Shown: positions 27,287 to 36,419, numbered from the stretch's first letter. The stretch is 64,000 bases of DNA from Pseudanabaena mucicola FACHB-723 (GCF_014696385.1 NZ_JACJQB010000004.1:62001-126000), one strand, 5' to 3'. Program-made: numbers and translations. The notes: generated from the sequence alone by a model not told the origin.

Positions 27287-28489
27287 CTATTTCTCGCCTG
27301 GCAAAATCGCGCCCGTCATATTTGCGCCATCTAAGTTAGTCCACAGCATAAAAGCCCCTCTCAAGTTAGTCCACAGCATGAAAGCTCCTTTCAAACTTGC
27401 ACCCGTTAGGCTTGCTCTAGTCAGATTGGCACGATTGAGATTGGCATGATTTAAACTTGCTCCGTTAAGCACTGCTTCATCTAAATTTGCACCTGTCAAG
27501 TTAGCTTCATTCAAAATTGCATTATGCAAGTTGGTCCGAATTAGATAAGCGCCGCGCAGATCAACATTAGTCAAGTCCGCGCCACTGAGGTTCGCCCCCA
27601 TCAAATTTGCCCCACTCAGGTTTGCGCCACTGAGATTGGCATTCGAGAGGTTTGCCCCACTTAGGTTCGCGCCATTGAGGTTGGACTTCATTAAGAATGA
27701 GCCAGTGAGATTTGTCCAACTCAAATCTGCATCAGTGAGATTTGCTTCATTCAAATTTGCCCAACTGAGATCAGAGCCAATCAAACTAGCTTTTTCTAAG
27801 TTTGCACCTAGCAAATTTGCCCAGCCCAAATTGGCTCGACAGAGAGAAACGCCAGTCAAATTTGCAAAGACTAGTTCAACGGCATTTAGGTTGGCTTCGT
27901 TGAGAATTGCACCCGATAGATCCACATCCTGCAATTCTGCACCCGTCAGATTTGCGCCTGTCAGATCGGCGTTCATCAAACAGGATTGACTCAAGTTTGC
28001 CCCACTGAGGTTTGATTTGATCATCAAGGCTCCTGTGAAATCCGCCTCAGTTAGATCTGCACCTAACAAATTTGATTCAATAAAAAATGTGCCGTTGAGA
28101 TTTGCCTGACTAAGATTTGCGCCATTCAGACAAGCACCCGTTAGCGTCGCTAGACTCAGGTCGGCACTAATCAAGGATGCACTGGTTAAATTGGCAGTGT
28201 TGAGGTTTGCGGCAACTAGGTAAGCTGAGTCGAGACAAGCGTGTTGCAAATCGGCTTCGACTAAAAGTGCTGAGGTTAGATTTGCTTCTGATAAATTTGC
28301 CTCAGAAAGATTCGCACGATTGAGATTAGCTCTATGTAAAAAAGCTCCCACCAAGTTGGCTTTGGTGAGTACGGCATCGTCTAGTTTGGCATTGCTAAGA
28401 TTAACGCGGTTTAGATCTGCGCCCTTGAGGTTAATCCCTTCTAGACTTGATTTGGTAAGATTTGCTTTGGTAAAGTCAGTAATATTCAC
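27287..28489 (-). CDS. pentapeptide repeat protein (400 residues)
   Basis: Almost the entire sequence is A(N/D)LxX repeats, beginning TDFTKANLTKSSLEGINLKG and ending LDGANMTGAILPGEK, giving about 19-20 predicted beta-helix turns. Near the end the segment LRGAFMLWTNL / MLWTNLDGA is a local duplication of Trp-containing repeats. Starts at GTG 28489 with GAGG upstream. No other domain, signal peptide or membrane helix is seen. First gene of the apparent four-gene unit with the shorter pentapeptide protein, pyrH and frr. Function unknown. Confidence 0.92.
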   Translation of the reverse strand: MNITDFTKANLTKSSLEGINLKGADLNRVNLSNAKLDDAVLTKANLVGAFLHRANLNRANLSEANLSEANLTSALLVEADLQHACLDSAYLVAANLNTANLTSASLISADLSLATLTGACLNGANLSQANLNGTFFIESNLLGADLTEADFTGALMIKSNLSGANLSQSCLMNADLTGANLTGAELQDVDLSGAILNEANLNAVELVFANLTGVSLCRANLGWANLLGANLEKASLIGSDLSWANLNEANLTDADLSWTNLTGSFLMKSNLNGANLSGANLSNANLSGANLSGANLMGANLSGADLTNVDLRGAYLIRTNLHNAILNEANLTGANLDEAVLNGASLNHANLNRANLTRASLTGASLKGAFMLWTNLRGAFMLWTNLDGANMTGAILPGEK

Positions 28490-28540
28490 GCCTGCCTCGT
28501 TTTGATTCGTTGTACTCGTTACATCTCAAGAAGATTTTTA

Positions 28541-28558
28541 GACATATTTTCAAATATG
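28541..28558. other. small hairpin upstream of the pentapeptide operon
   Basis: ACATATTT / AAATATGT with a two-base gap, near the promoter region between the minus-strand pentapeptide genes and plus-strand cobA. Could be an operator or part of a promoter; too short to be sure. Confidence 0.3.
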
Positions 28559-28582
28559 TGAATGTTCTCTATTTCTCCTTGA

Positions 28583-28705
28583 TTTGGCTTAACAAAATGG
28601 GCTGCGTCTCAATATTTAAAGAATTACGGCGATTTAGATGCCGCTTCTTTAATTAGGATACATGAGGAAAATGATGATGCGATCGCCTTGCAATATTTGG
28701 CTTAG
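28583..28705 (+). pseudogene. possible decayed gene fragment
   Basis: A 40-codon open stretch between two stops without a start codon, whose translation looks protein-like (WAASQYLKNYGDLDAASL, then IRIHEENDDAIALQYLA). I do not recognise the family. It sits just before cobA and could be the remnant C-terminus of a lost gene. Equally it could be chance, since it is so short. Confidence 0.25.
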
Positions 28706-28726
28706 ATATTACGGTTTTGATGACGA

Positions 28727-29524
28727 ATGACAAATACGCAGAAAAGTACAGAAATAGTTACCAATGAATCAGATGAATCAGCAACAGTTGCTCCTGCGTT
28801 TGGCAAGGTTTATTTAGTTGGTGCGGGACCTGGCGATGCGGGATTAATGACCCTCAAGGGCAAAGCTTTACTAGAGACCTGTGATGTGGTGCTTTACGAT
28901 GCTTTGGTGAGCGATGAGATTCTAGCCATGATTAATCCGATCGCAGAAAAAATCCATGCAGGTAAGCGGCGTGGACATCATTCCCTTTTACAAGAAGAAA
29001 CCACTCAGTTACTTATTGATAAGGCAAAGGAACATGCCATTGTGGTACGTCTAAAAGGTGGTGATCCGTTTATCTTTGGGCGCGGTGGTGAAGAAATGGC
29101 GGATCTTCGTAATGTTGGTATTGCTGTTGAGGTGGTTCCCGGAATTACGTCAGGCATTGCTGCGCCTGCCTATGCAGGGATTCCCCTGACCCACCGCGAT
29201 TTTAGTTCGTCCGTGATTTTTGTGACGGGGCATGAGTCGGCTGGCAAATATCGTCCACATGTACATTGGGATGCGATCGCAAAATCTGCTGAGACAATTG
29301 TGGTCTATATGGGGCTGCACAATTTAGCCGAGATTGTGACCAAAGTTATGATGGCAGGATTGCCCGAAACCACGCCTGTTGCCTTAATTCGGCAGGGTAC
29401 TCGCGCTGATCAGTCAGAATTAATTGGCTGTTTAGGGAATATTGTGGAGCTAGTTACTGAGAGTAACTTTTCGCCGCCTGCGATCGCAGTGATCGGTAAT
29501 ATTGTAAACTTTCGAGATATCTAG
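28727..29524 (+). CDS. cobA: uroporphyrinogen-III C-methyltransferase
   Basis: SAM-dependent methylation of uroporphyrinogen III to precorrin-2, the branch point to sirohaem and cobalamin. The 265-residue protein is the stand-alone CobA/SUMT form, without the CysG oxidase part. Motifs: VYLVGAGPGDAGLMTLKGK near 29, the VVLYDALVS segment, RLKGGDPFIFGRGGEE near 107, VVPGITSGIAAPAYAGIPLTHR near 137. An unconserved head of about 25 residues precedes the core. It probably supplies sirohaem for nitrite and sulfite reductases, but no such genes are near. Confidence 0.95.
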   Translation: MTNTQKSTEIVTNESDESATVAPAFGKVYLVGAGPGDAGLMTLKGKALLETCDVVLYDALVSDEILAMINPIAEKIHAGKRRGHHSLLQEETTQLLIDKAKEHAIVVRLKGGDPFIFGRGGEEMADLRNVGIAVEVVPGITSGIAAPAYAGIPLTHRDFSSSVIFVTGHESAGKYRPHVHWDAIAKSAETIVVYMGLHNLAEIVTKVMMAGLPETTPVALIRQGTRADQSELIGCLGNIVELVTESNFSPPAIAVIGNIVNFRDI

Positions 29525-29563
29525 AGTTTGAGAGACTTCCTCAACTGTTGTTCTTAACTTTAG

Positions 29564-29672
29564 ATATAGCCTATTGAGGCTTGAAGTATTACAGAGAATT
29601 TTTTGAAAGCATTGTGAAGCGGCGCTTTTAAAAAATTCTCTAGGTTTTAATTTCAGCGCAAAGCGCTGTAAT
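29564..29672 (+). repeat. palindromic element, family copy 2
   Basis: About 109 bp between cobA and the HepT-like gene. A near-perfect 18-bp stem (29593-29610 with 29624-29641) is followed by TAGGTTTTAATTT and a CAGCGC/GCGCTG mini-hairpin. The same order of blocks (CTATTGAGGC, AGTATTAC, TTTTTGAAAG, GGCGCTTTTA, GGTTTTAATT, GCGCAAAGCGCTGTA) occurs in reverse at 50659-50752. Confidence 0.75.
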
Positions 29673-29709
29673 CTCAAATAATCGGCATTGGAGCATACGG
29701 AAAAAACTA

Positions 29710-30084
29710 ATGGGAACCGACAAAGTGAGTATTCCTAGTGACAATGAAAGTAGTAATCAGCGTTTGGAAGGACAAATACATGACATTTTAGAAGCAATTG
29801 CTGCCACTGAGTCCTTTGTGTCAGGTATTGATTTCTTAGAGTTTAGTCGCGATCAAAAAACTATCTTTGCTGTAGAAAGAGCCTTAGGAATTATTGCGGC
29901 AACTGCCAAACGTTTACCAATCTTTTTTGTGGATCAATATCCGCAGATTAATTGGCGACAGTTGACTAGTTTGGGAGATAGTTTAACGTTTGGCTATTTG
30001 GACGTAGATCTCAATACCCTCTGGGAACTCACCCAAAAAGATATCCCTTTTCTCAAAGAGTTAATGAAACAGTCGATTAAATAG
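29710..30084 (+). CDS. HepT-like (DUF86) protein with degenerate active site
   Basis: A 124-residue protein whose pattern DILEAIAATESFVSGID, FLEFSRDQKTIFAVERAL, AATAKRLP and YPQINWRQLTSLGD fits HepT (DUF86), the toxin of HepT/MntA pairs. Functional HepT carries an RxxxxHxY motif in the fourth helix; the matching position here reads LGDSLTFGYLDVD, so both the Arg and His appear replaced. The usual Glu in the GEAAKR segment is also changed. No MntA nucleotidyltransferase partner is adjacent. I infer a catalytically dead orphan, possibly retained for binding. An N-terminal acidic head of about 20 residues is unusual for the family. Confidence 0.75.
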   Translation: MGTDKVSIPSDNESSNQRLEGQIHDILEAIAATESFVSGIDFLEFSRDQKTIFAVERALGIIAATAKRLPIFFVDQYPQINWRQLTSLGDSLTFGYLDVDLNTLWELTQKDIPFLKELMKQSIK

Positions 30085-30088
30085 CTAG

Positions 30089-30145
30089 GTGCATCCTAAA
30101 ACCTGTGGCGCACGCGCAGCGTGCGCCACAGGTTTTAGGATGCAC
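30089..30145. terminator. 27-bp perfect hairpin, shared repeat type, between HepT-like and DUF429 genes
   Basis: Arms 30089-30115 and 30119-30145 match perfectly around GCA. The core CCTGTGGCGCACGC recurs at 42529-42571 and, altered, at 52001-52039. The right arm encodes the last residues and stop of the DUF429 protein. Confidence 0.85.
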
Positions 30146-30944
30146 AAATCCATCCTTCGATGCGATCGCAATTTTCGGGAATACCGTAGTTAGGTTGTCG
30201 GATAGCTAATGCAGTTTGGATGGAGGCAAGGATTGCGTCAATTGTGTCCCCTGAAGGATCATTAATTGCTTCATCAATTATTTTGGGTTTTAGGTTGATT
30301 CCAAAATTAAGGTGAGCTTGCCCATTTTGCGATCGCATTTGATTGATTATTTCTTGGCGCAATAATCGCATCTCTACAGTTTGCTTTTGTCGCTGATCGG
30401 ATTTATAACTTGATCTGCCAATTAGGCGCTTAGCTAGCAATGCAGGATAAATCTCGATGACAGTACGAGCATCATCGGTGGTGTGACAGGGCATGACCTG
30501 AAATCCTGCGGCAAGCATTCGCGGCGCTCCTTCAAAGAACATCTTGCCCACTGGCACACCATAGACCTTCATCGGGCTAATTGCCCCCGTAATTCGATCA
30601 GTCTCTCGCAAATGTTCGCGATCGCCAGCTATGCGATTATGTCGATATTGATTTAAGGTTTCCACAAATTCCAGCTTAGTCATCTGCCCCACAAGGTTGA
30701 TATATTCTGCCCAAGTCTTGCCCCATTGCAGATTTTCTACTAACTTGCGCGGTTGCCCCAAGGGAAAATCGACACCTGCCACCCACTTTTGCGATCGCAG
30801 TAAAAAAGCCATAAAATTCTCGAAATCACTAAATCGGTAGCATTTCTCGATATATAAAATATCTGCTGCTAAATAAGCTTCAGCACAAACAATTGACTTC
30901 TTGCGACTAGGGGCGCTAGTAAAGTCAATTCCATATATTTGCAT
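30135..30944 (-). CDS. DUF429 domain-containing protein
   Basis: A 269-residue protein: starts YGIDFTSAPSRKKSIVCAEA, has WVAGVDFPLGQPRKL near 53-68, RETDRITGAISPMKVYGVPVGKMFFEGAPRML near 113-144 (the most conserved block), and ends DTIDAILASIQTALAI. This is DUF429, an RNase H-like fold family of predicted nucleases with acidic residues (D6, D58, D233 region) in the right places; no function is proven. The final codons lie within a repeated hairpin. It lies 5 bp after the kinase gene on the same strand and is likely co-transcribed. Confidence 0.85.
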   Translation of the reverse strand: MQIYGIDFTSAPSRKKSIVCAEAYLAADILYIEKCYRFSDFENFMAFLLRSQKWVAGVDFPLGQPRKLVENLQWGKTWAEYINLVGQMTKLEFVETLNQYRHNRIAGDREHLRETDRITGAISPMKVYGVPVGKMFFEGAPRMLAAGFQVMPCHTTDDARTVIEIYPALLAKRLIGRSSYKSDQRQKQTVEMRLLRQEIINQMRSQNGQAHLNFGINLKPKIIDEAINDPSGDTIDAILASIQTALAIRQPNYGIPENCDRIEGWICAS

Positions 30945-30949
30945 AGCTT

Positions 30950-32689
30950 TTAACGATTTCTAATTTTGATCTCTATCGGCGGCGGCGCGGCTTCTGTAGG
31001 CGTTGGTGTGGGCGTTGGCGTTGCTAATGGACTAGGGCTTGCTGTACCTGTGGTGGGCGAGACTGTTGGCATTGGCGCAGCAGTAATAGTTGGTATAGGG
31101 CTATTGGTTGGACTGGTTTGCAGATTAGTTGGTATTGATTCTGTTCCTTTCAAAGCCAGTTTTAACTGATAGTTTCCCTCATTCGCTTTACCTGAACCCT
31201 TAATCTGCACGATATAAGCACCATCAACAGCAATTGGAATATCCGCACTAACCACATTTACCGCACTAGGCAAGGCAAAAGATTGCTCATTCAGCACCGT
31301 AAACACCAACCCATTACCTGCGATCGATGCACTTAGCACTTGCCCCGACTTCGCTTGAACCGTATAGGTATGGATAGCATTGCCAACTATATTGTTAGGA
31401 ATAGTTAACGCATCCTGATTTACTTGCAAATTTACAAATTGATTCACTGGCAGACTAGCTGTTGCCACAGGGCTAGGTACATAATCAGTTGGTGTCGATA
31501 CTGGCGGGGAATTCTTGACAATAACGGTTGGCTGATTGTTTCGCATCATCGCAGGCAAAACAAACGCAAAAATGATGGCAACGACGGTTAATAATCCCCC
31601 AAATAAAAATAGAACTCCTGAATTAGAGTTCGGTGCAGTCGAAACTGGCACAGATCGTCGAGGCGAGGATGAGGCATAATCCGATCTCGCTTTATCCAAA
31701 CTATAAGTCGATTTATCTGTACTAACTGTTCTCACAATTTTGCTAGTCGTCGCTTGGCGCTCCACTTCATTCATGGTCGCAAAGGTTGCAATGCCTTGCT
31801 TGACCTCACGGACAGATTGATATCGCTGGGTATAGTGATAGCGAATCATCCGCGTCAACACCATCGCCAAACCATTACTCACTTTTGCCTTATCCCGCCA
31901 AATTATCTCGCCCGTATTGGGGTCACTCGGCAAATCCGTCGGTGCATAACCCGTTAAAGCCTTGATGGCAACCATCCCCAACGCATAAATATCACTACTA
32001 TAGGTGGGTCGCCCTGCACATTGCTCACTTGGCATATACCCTGGTGTACCAATGCTCACCGTAAATCGTGATTCTCCATTTTCCGTAGTAACTTGAGAGT
32101 TAGCATCCTGCATTGCTCTCACTGCGCCAAAATCAATTAAGACCATTTTTTGATCTTGCTTACGGCAAATCAAGTTGTCTGGCTTAATATCACGGTGAAT
32201 CACCCCCTCTGAATGCACAAATTCCAAAACATCAAGCACATCCTGCAAAATTTTAAGCACTTCTAGCTCAGTCAGTTGTTTATCCCTAGGTGGCTCATCA
32301 ATATGTTCTAATTCTTGAAAAATTCTTTCTTGCGTCTTGTTATCTAAATCTGAAATTTCAGGCAAAGAAGCCTTGAGTTGCCGATAGAGTGATTTACCTT
32401 CGATAAATTCTTGGACTAAAAAAAATTGTTTATCTTCCTCAAAATAGGCAAGTAACTGGGGGATTTGATCATGCTTACCCAACTTCTCTAGGGTTTCTGC
32501 TTCCGTGTTAAATAATCGTCTTGCCTCACGAATAAATGTTGGATCGTCACTAGCGGGTTTGAGTTGTTTGACAACACAAGGTGGTGAACCGGGACGACGC
32601 ATATCTCTAGCGATGAAGGTATGCCCAAACCCACCTGTACCAATTTGTTTAATTAATTTGTACCTTCCATCTAGTACCTTCGCTGGCAT
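30950..32689 (-). CDS. PknB-type Ser/Thr protein kinase with extracytoplasmic domain
   Basis: A 579-residue Hanks-type kinase. Kinase domain about 10-300: glycine loop IGTGGFGHTF (16-25), catalytic Lys in CVVKQLKP, catalytic loop HRDIKPDN (165-172), DFG (186-188), then GTPGYMPSEQ. One membrane helix at about 359-382. Outside, residues 405-520 form a beta-rich domain resembling a PPC-like fold (FVNLQVNQDALTIPN, GAYIVQIKGSGKANEGNYQL), then a Pro/Thr/Ser tail (TPTPTPTEAAPPP). This type is common in cyanobacteria; signals are unknown. A second, related kinase lies at 58136-59722. It heads the pair with DUF429. Confidence 0.93.
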   Translation of the reverse strand: MPAKVLDGRYKLIKQIGTGGFGHTFIARDMRRPGSPPCVVKQLKPASDDPTFIREARRLFNTEAETLEKLGKHDQIPQLLAYFEEDKQFFLVQEFIEGKSLYRQLKASLPEISDLDNKTQERIFQELEHIDEPPRDKQLTELEVLKILQDVLDVLEFVHSEGVIHRDIKPDNLICRKQDQKMVLIDFGAVRAMQDANSQVTTENGESRFTVSIGTPGYMPSEQCAGRPTYSSDIYALGMVAIKALTGYAPTDLPSDPNTGEIIWRDKAKVSNGLAMVLTRMIRYHYTQRYQSVREVKQGIATFATMNEVERQATTSKIVRTVSTDKSTYSLDKARSDYASSSPRRSVPVSTAPNSNSGVLFLFGGLLTVVAIIFAFVLPAMMRNNQPTVIVKNSPPVSTPTDYVPSPVATASLPVNQFVNLQVNQDALTIPNNIVGNAIHTYTVQAKSGQVLSASIAGNGLVFTVLNEQSFALPSAVNVVSADIPIAVDGAYIVQIKGSGKANEGNYQLKLALKGTESIPTNLQTSPTNSPIPTITAAPMPTVSPTTGTASPSPLATPTPTPTPTEAAPPPIEIKIRNR

Positions 32690-32821
32690 GACTAATCGCC
32701 TCTTTCGTGATGTATGGGCAAACTATAGCGCTTTACAGTCTAATGGAGTAAGAGATTGTTGATCCGCTCTGTAAGTCGTATTATAGGTTAATTAGAAAAA
32801 TATTCTTGCCCCTCAAAGTGA

Positions 32822-33223
32822 ATGAATCTGTCTGCTGAATCGAATAATCTCGCTCAACAACTCCAAAATATTGATGATGAATTATCTAAACGATCGCTAG
32901 ATCTTGATCCTAGCGGTTACTTTATTATTTATGTTGATCGTCAACAAAACCTAATTTGTGCCAAGCACTATAGCAATATCATCAATGAGCAAGGCTTAGC
33001 AGTTGATCCTGACACTGGCAAACCAATTCCTGCTAAGGGCAAAGTCGATCGGCAAGCAGTGCAGCTTTTTACGGGGAGGACGGCAAAGGAACTCTGTGTC
33101 AATATTTTTGAAAATACTCAGAACGTGCCTGTCAGCATGTTTGAACATGCGGCTTACTTAGGTCGTGAATCTCAACGCGCTGAATATGCCCTGTTACAGC
33201 AACAGGAATATATCCAAGACTAG
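32822..33223 (+). CDS. DUF4346 domain-containing protein
   Basis: A 133-residue soluble protein with the DUF4346 pattern: DDELSKRSLDLDPSGYFIIYVDRQ, LICAKHYSNIINEQGLAVDP, GKPIPAKGKVDRQ, LFTGRTAKELCVNIFE and EHAAYLGRESQRAEYAL. In several cyanobacteria this domain is also found next to, or fused with, thymidylate-synthase-like proteins, so an unknown one-carbon or nucleotide role is possible. No such gene is adjacent here; prmA follows after 95 bp. It diverges from the kinase gene. No membrane or signal segment is seen. Confidence 0.8.
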   Translation: MNLSAESNNLAQQLQNIDDELSKRSLDLDPSGYFIIYVDRQQNLICAKHYSNIINEQGLAVDPDTGKPIPAKGKVDRQAVQLFTGRTAKELCVNIFENTQNVPVSMFEHAAYLGRESQRAEYALLQQQEYIQD

Positions 33224-33318
33224 CAAGCTTGATAATTCTCACGCTGAAGCGATGAGGATGCAGCCAACATAACTAAGCATTAATTAAAAATAATTCATAC
33301 AACGGTCATAAGCGCCAA

Positions 33319-34242
33319 ATGTCACCTTCGATGATCACCGCAAATAATAGTTGGTGGGAAGTTCAAGTAATTGCCGACCAATCTCTAGAGGAACAAATTT
33401 TTTGGCGGCTGCAAAGTTTTGGTTGCCAAGGGATGGCAACTCAAAAAAAAGATGGCAAGCTCTATGTCAGTAGCTATATTCCGATGGAGAAAGGTAAGGT
33501 TTTAGATCTTGCGGCGCTGGCGCTATGGCTCGAACAAGATGCGATCGCAGTTAACTACGATCCTCCTGTCACCCAATGGAAAATCATCAATGATGAAGAT
33601 TGGTCATCAAGTTGGAAACAGCATTGGAACCCGCAAGAGGTGGGTGATATGTTGGTCATCTATCCTGCTTGGATTGACCCTCCTGCCGACTGCGATCGCA
33701 AAGTTTTACGCCTCGACCCTGGCAGTGCCTTCGGTACGGGCGCTCATGCCACCACCCAGCTTTGTTTAGAAGCTCTAGAAATGCGCCTTTGGGATGTCAA
33801 GCCCGAAGATAATATCGTTGTCGCTGATGTGGGCTGTGGCTCAGGAATTCTCAGTATTGGCGCACTATTGATTGGCGCAAGTCAAACTTTTGCGATCGAT
33901 AATGACATCTTGGCAATCAAAGCCACTAACCACAACCGCCAACTCAACAATATTCCCGAAGAAAAAATCTGGGTGCAAGAAGGCAGCATTCAGGACTTAA
34001 TTGCCAATATGCCCAAACCAGCTAATGGTTTTACCTGCAATATCCTCGCTGACATCATCGTTGATATGGTTCCCTATTTCGATCAACTCGTCGATGAAAA
34101 TGGCTGGGGGATTTTAAGCGGCATTTTAATCGAACAAGTTCCCAAAGTCGCAAAGGCTCTAGATGATCATAAATGGGTAGTCGCAACATTCTGGAAACGT
34201 CAAGAATGGGCTTGTTTGACCATTAGACGCTCTGAATACTAA
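33319..34242 (+). CDS. prmA: ribosomal protein L11 methyltransferase
   Basis: SAM-dependent methylation of ribosomal protein L11. A 307-residue protein with the PrmA layout: an N-terminal substrate-recognition domain (NSWWEVQVIADQSLEEQIFW), then the Rossmann domain with RLDPGSAFGTGAHATTQLCL near 132, motif I VADVGCGSGILSIGALLIGA near 168, and NILADIIVDMVPYF with the NxxA-type motif near 238. Start at ATG 33319 gives a short extra head (SPSMITA). Ends in a terminator shared with htpG. Confidence 0.95.
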   Translation: MSPSMITANNSWWEVQVIADQSLEEQIFWRLQSFGCQGMATQKKDGKLYVSSYIPMEKGKVLDLAALALWLEQDAIAVNYDPPVTQWKIINDEDWSSSWKQHWNPQEVGDMLVIYPAWIDPPADCDRKVLRLDPGSAFGTGAHATTQLCLEALEMRLWDVKPEDNIVVADVGCGSGILSIGALLIGASQTFAIDNDILAIKATNHNRQLNNIPEEKIWVQEGSIQDLIANMPKPANGFTCNILADIIVDMVPYFDQLVDENGWGILSGILIEQVPKVAKALDDHKWVVATFWKRQEWACLTIRRSEY

Positions 34243-34278
34243 AACAAGAAAGGGTCGCTTTGCGACCCTTTCTTGTTT
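34242..34278. terminator. bidirectional terminator (prmA / htpG)
   Basis: A 17-bp perfect stem (34242-34258 with 34262-34278) around TTT. The htpG stop codon is at its right end and the prmA stop touches its left end. Confidence 0.92.
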
Positions 34279-36172
34279 AGATTTTGCTAGTCAACTTAGT
34301 CAGTAATTGATTAGAACGCTGCAAAAATCCCTTCATGCTGTCAGCATCAAAGCTCTTCTGTGCCATCAAGGCAAGGTCATAGACATGGGTACAAATTAAA
34401 TTGGCAAGATCCGCCGATTCTGATTTGCCACCCACCAAAACTTGACTACTATCAAGATCGATCAGCTTTTCCATCAATGGATGAGCCGTATTTACCAACA
34501 AAATATGATCTTCAGGGAAGCTCACTGTACCTTGCTGCATCAAGGCCATCATCTCTTGCATCCGACGAGCTGACTCTGGCAATAGAATGATCGCAGGTGG
34601 AGCCGAAGCCGCATCCTCAGCCTTAATTGCCTCTGTGCGAATTACCAATTTTGGTTTATTCAGCGCGGCGCGGAAAATATCTTGGAGATGATCGCTTTTA
34701 GTCTTATTAGTTTTCGGATCGACAATTTCGGTCTTCGATTCTTTATCCACAAGGCGATCGTCAATTTCCGCATCGACACGGGCAAACTTAATATCCTTAA
34801 ATTCACGCTCAAGGAAATTAATAAAGTGACTATCGATAAATGCATCAAAGGTCAGAACCTCAATGCCTTGGTTCTTATGCAACTCCACATAAGTTCCCTG
34901 TGCAATCGGGTCAGAAGTATAGAAAACTTGGTTTTCGTGTTCCGCCTTGTTGCGCTCTAAATAGGACTGCAAAGTAGTATAGTTACCACTTTCGCTCTTG
35001 ACCTCTTCGGCTTCGCTAGTGGTGGCATACACCAAAATATCTTTAACTTGCTGATAAAACTTATCACTGTTCATCGAGCCAAACTTCATAAAGATACTGA
35101 TATCTTGCCAGCACTTCAAGAATTCCTCGCGAGACTCACTATAAAGTGAGGTCAAACGATCGCCCACCTTCTTGGCAATAAAATCTTGAATCTTGCGAAC
35201 CTTGGGATCGCCCTGTAAGAAGCTGCGAGAAACGTTTAAAGGAATATCGGTACTATCGATCGCCCCGCGCAACGGCATCAAGAATTTAGGAATCACATCA
35301 TCGCAATTGTCACTGACAAAAACATGATTGCAGAACAACTTGATCTGTCCGCGATTGGGGTCGATATCCGCCTTCATTTTCGGGAAATATAAAATCCCCT
35401 TAATCACAAACGGATAGTCCGTATTTAGATGAATCCAGAATAGTGGATCGTCTTGGTAGGGATAGAGATAGCGGTAAAACTCTAGATATTCTTCATTAGT
35501 AACTGATTTAGGCGACTTGTCCCATAAAGCCGTTTGCTTGTTGACTACTTCATCATTGAGCTTGATCGGCACGGGCATAAAGTCGCAATAATTGCGAATC
35601 ATCCGCTTAATATCAAACTCATTCAGATATTCTTCAGCATCTTCTTGCAAAGTGAGGGTGATAGTCGTCCCCACAGTTTTGCGATCGCTATCGTCTAAGG
35701 TAAACGTAGTCGAGCCATCACAAGACCAATGCACCGCCTCTGACCCTTCTTTATAGGACAGCGTATCAATCTCGACATTACTCGCCACCATAAATGACGA
35801 ATAAAACCCTAAACCAAAGTTACCAATGATTTGTTGATCACCTGTGCCACTGTTGGCGTACTTGGTCGCAAATTCCTGAGCGCTAGAAAAGGCAACTTGG
35901 TTAATATATTTTTTTACTTCATCTGCGGTCATGCCGATGCCCGTATCTGCGATCGCAAGGGTTTTCTTATCCTTATCAATCGTCACCACAATTTCTGGCT
36001 CAGCAGAATGATTAGTTTCGCCAGCATAAGACACCATCTTCAGCTTACTAATTGCGTCCACTGCATTAGAAATCAATTCCCGCAAGAAGATGTCTCGTTC
36101 TGAATATAAAGCCTTCTTGATAATGGGAAAGATATTCTCGGTATGAATGCTGATCGTTCCCTGCTCTTGCAT
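34277..36172 (-). CDS. htpG: chaperone HtpG (Hsp90 family)
   Basis: Bacterial Hsp90: ATP-driven dimeric chaperone of the cytoplasm. The GHKL ATPase domain is plain: ERDIFLRELISNAVDAISK, TLAIADTGIGMTADEVKKY and IGNFGLGFYSSFMVA, followed by the middle domain with LNVSRSFLQGDPKVRKIQDF and the C-terminal dimer domain with LLVNTAHPLMEKLIDL. I place the start at ATG 36172 (MQEQGTISIHTENIF), 631 residues, with AGGAG about 10 nt upstream; a TTG three codons earlier sits on top of that Shine-Dalgarno. In cyanobacteria HtpG is linked to heat and phycobilisome assembly. No heat-shock element was identified. Confidence 0.97.
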   Translation of the reverse strand: MQEQGTISIHTENIFPIIKKALYSERDIFLRELISNAVDAISKLKMVSYAGETNHSAEPEIVVTIDKDKKTLAIADTGIGMTADEVKKYINQVAFSSAQEFATKYANSGTGDQQIIGNFGLGFYSSFMVASNVEIDTLSYKEGSEAVHWSCDGSTTFTLDDSDRKTVGTTITLTLQEDAEEYLNEFDIKRMIRNYCDFMPVPIKLNDEVVNKQTALWDKSPKSVTNEEYLEFYRYLYPYQDDPLFWIHLNTDYPFVIKGILYFPKMKADIDPNRGQIKLFCNHVFVSDNCDDVIPKFLMPLRGAIDSTDIPLNVSRSFLQGDPKVRKIQDFIAKKVGDRLTSLYSESREEFLKCWQDISIFMKFGSMNSDKFYQQVKDILVYATTSEAEEVKSESGNYTTLQSYLERNKAEHENQVFYTSDPIAQGTYVELHKNQGIEVLTFDAFIDSHFINFLEREFKDIKFARVDAEIDDRLVDKESKTEIVDPKTNKTKSDHLQDIFRAALNKPKLVIRTEAIKAEDAASAPPAIILLPESARRMQEMMALMQQGTVSFPEDHILLVNTAHPLMEKLIDLDSSQVLVGGKSESADLANLICTHVYDLALMAQKSFDADSMKGFLQRSNQLLTKLTSKI

Positions 36173-36419
36173 AGCTTGCAAAGCTCCTACTTATTACTAA
36201 ATGTGTTGCTAAATGTTACTGAGTGTCAATCAAGCCTGATTATACCGAACCAACACCAAAGCAAATCCCCAGAGGTTGTCGCGTTCTCCGTACCTACACC
36301 CTTCCCAATGAGTATGAAGGTTTGCAAAGCCAGTCTATACATTTTTGTAACGCTAAGTTGAAAAACCCAATTTGCTCATCTATTGTGATAGCAGCACTTT
36401 TGAATCCACACATACAGAT

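Noticed and set aside
26355-28489. Regular repeats resembling a CRISPR-like array
   Set aside because: The period comes from pentapeptide codons (15 bp), spacers are not unique, and the whole stretch is coding in two long frames.
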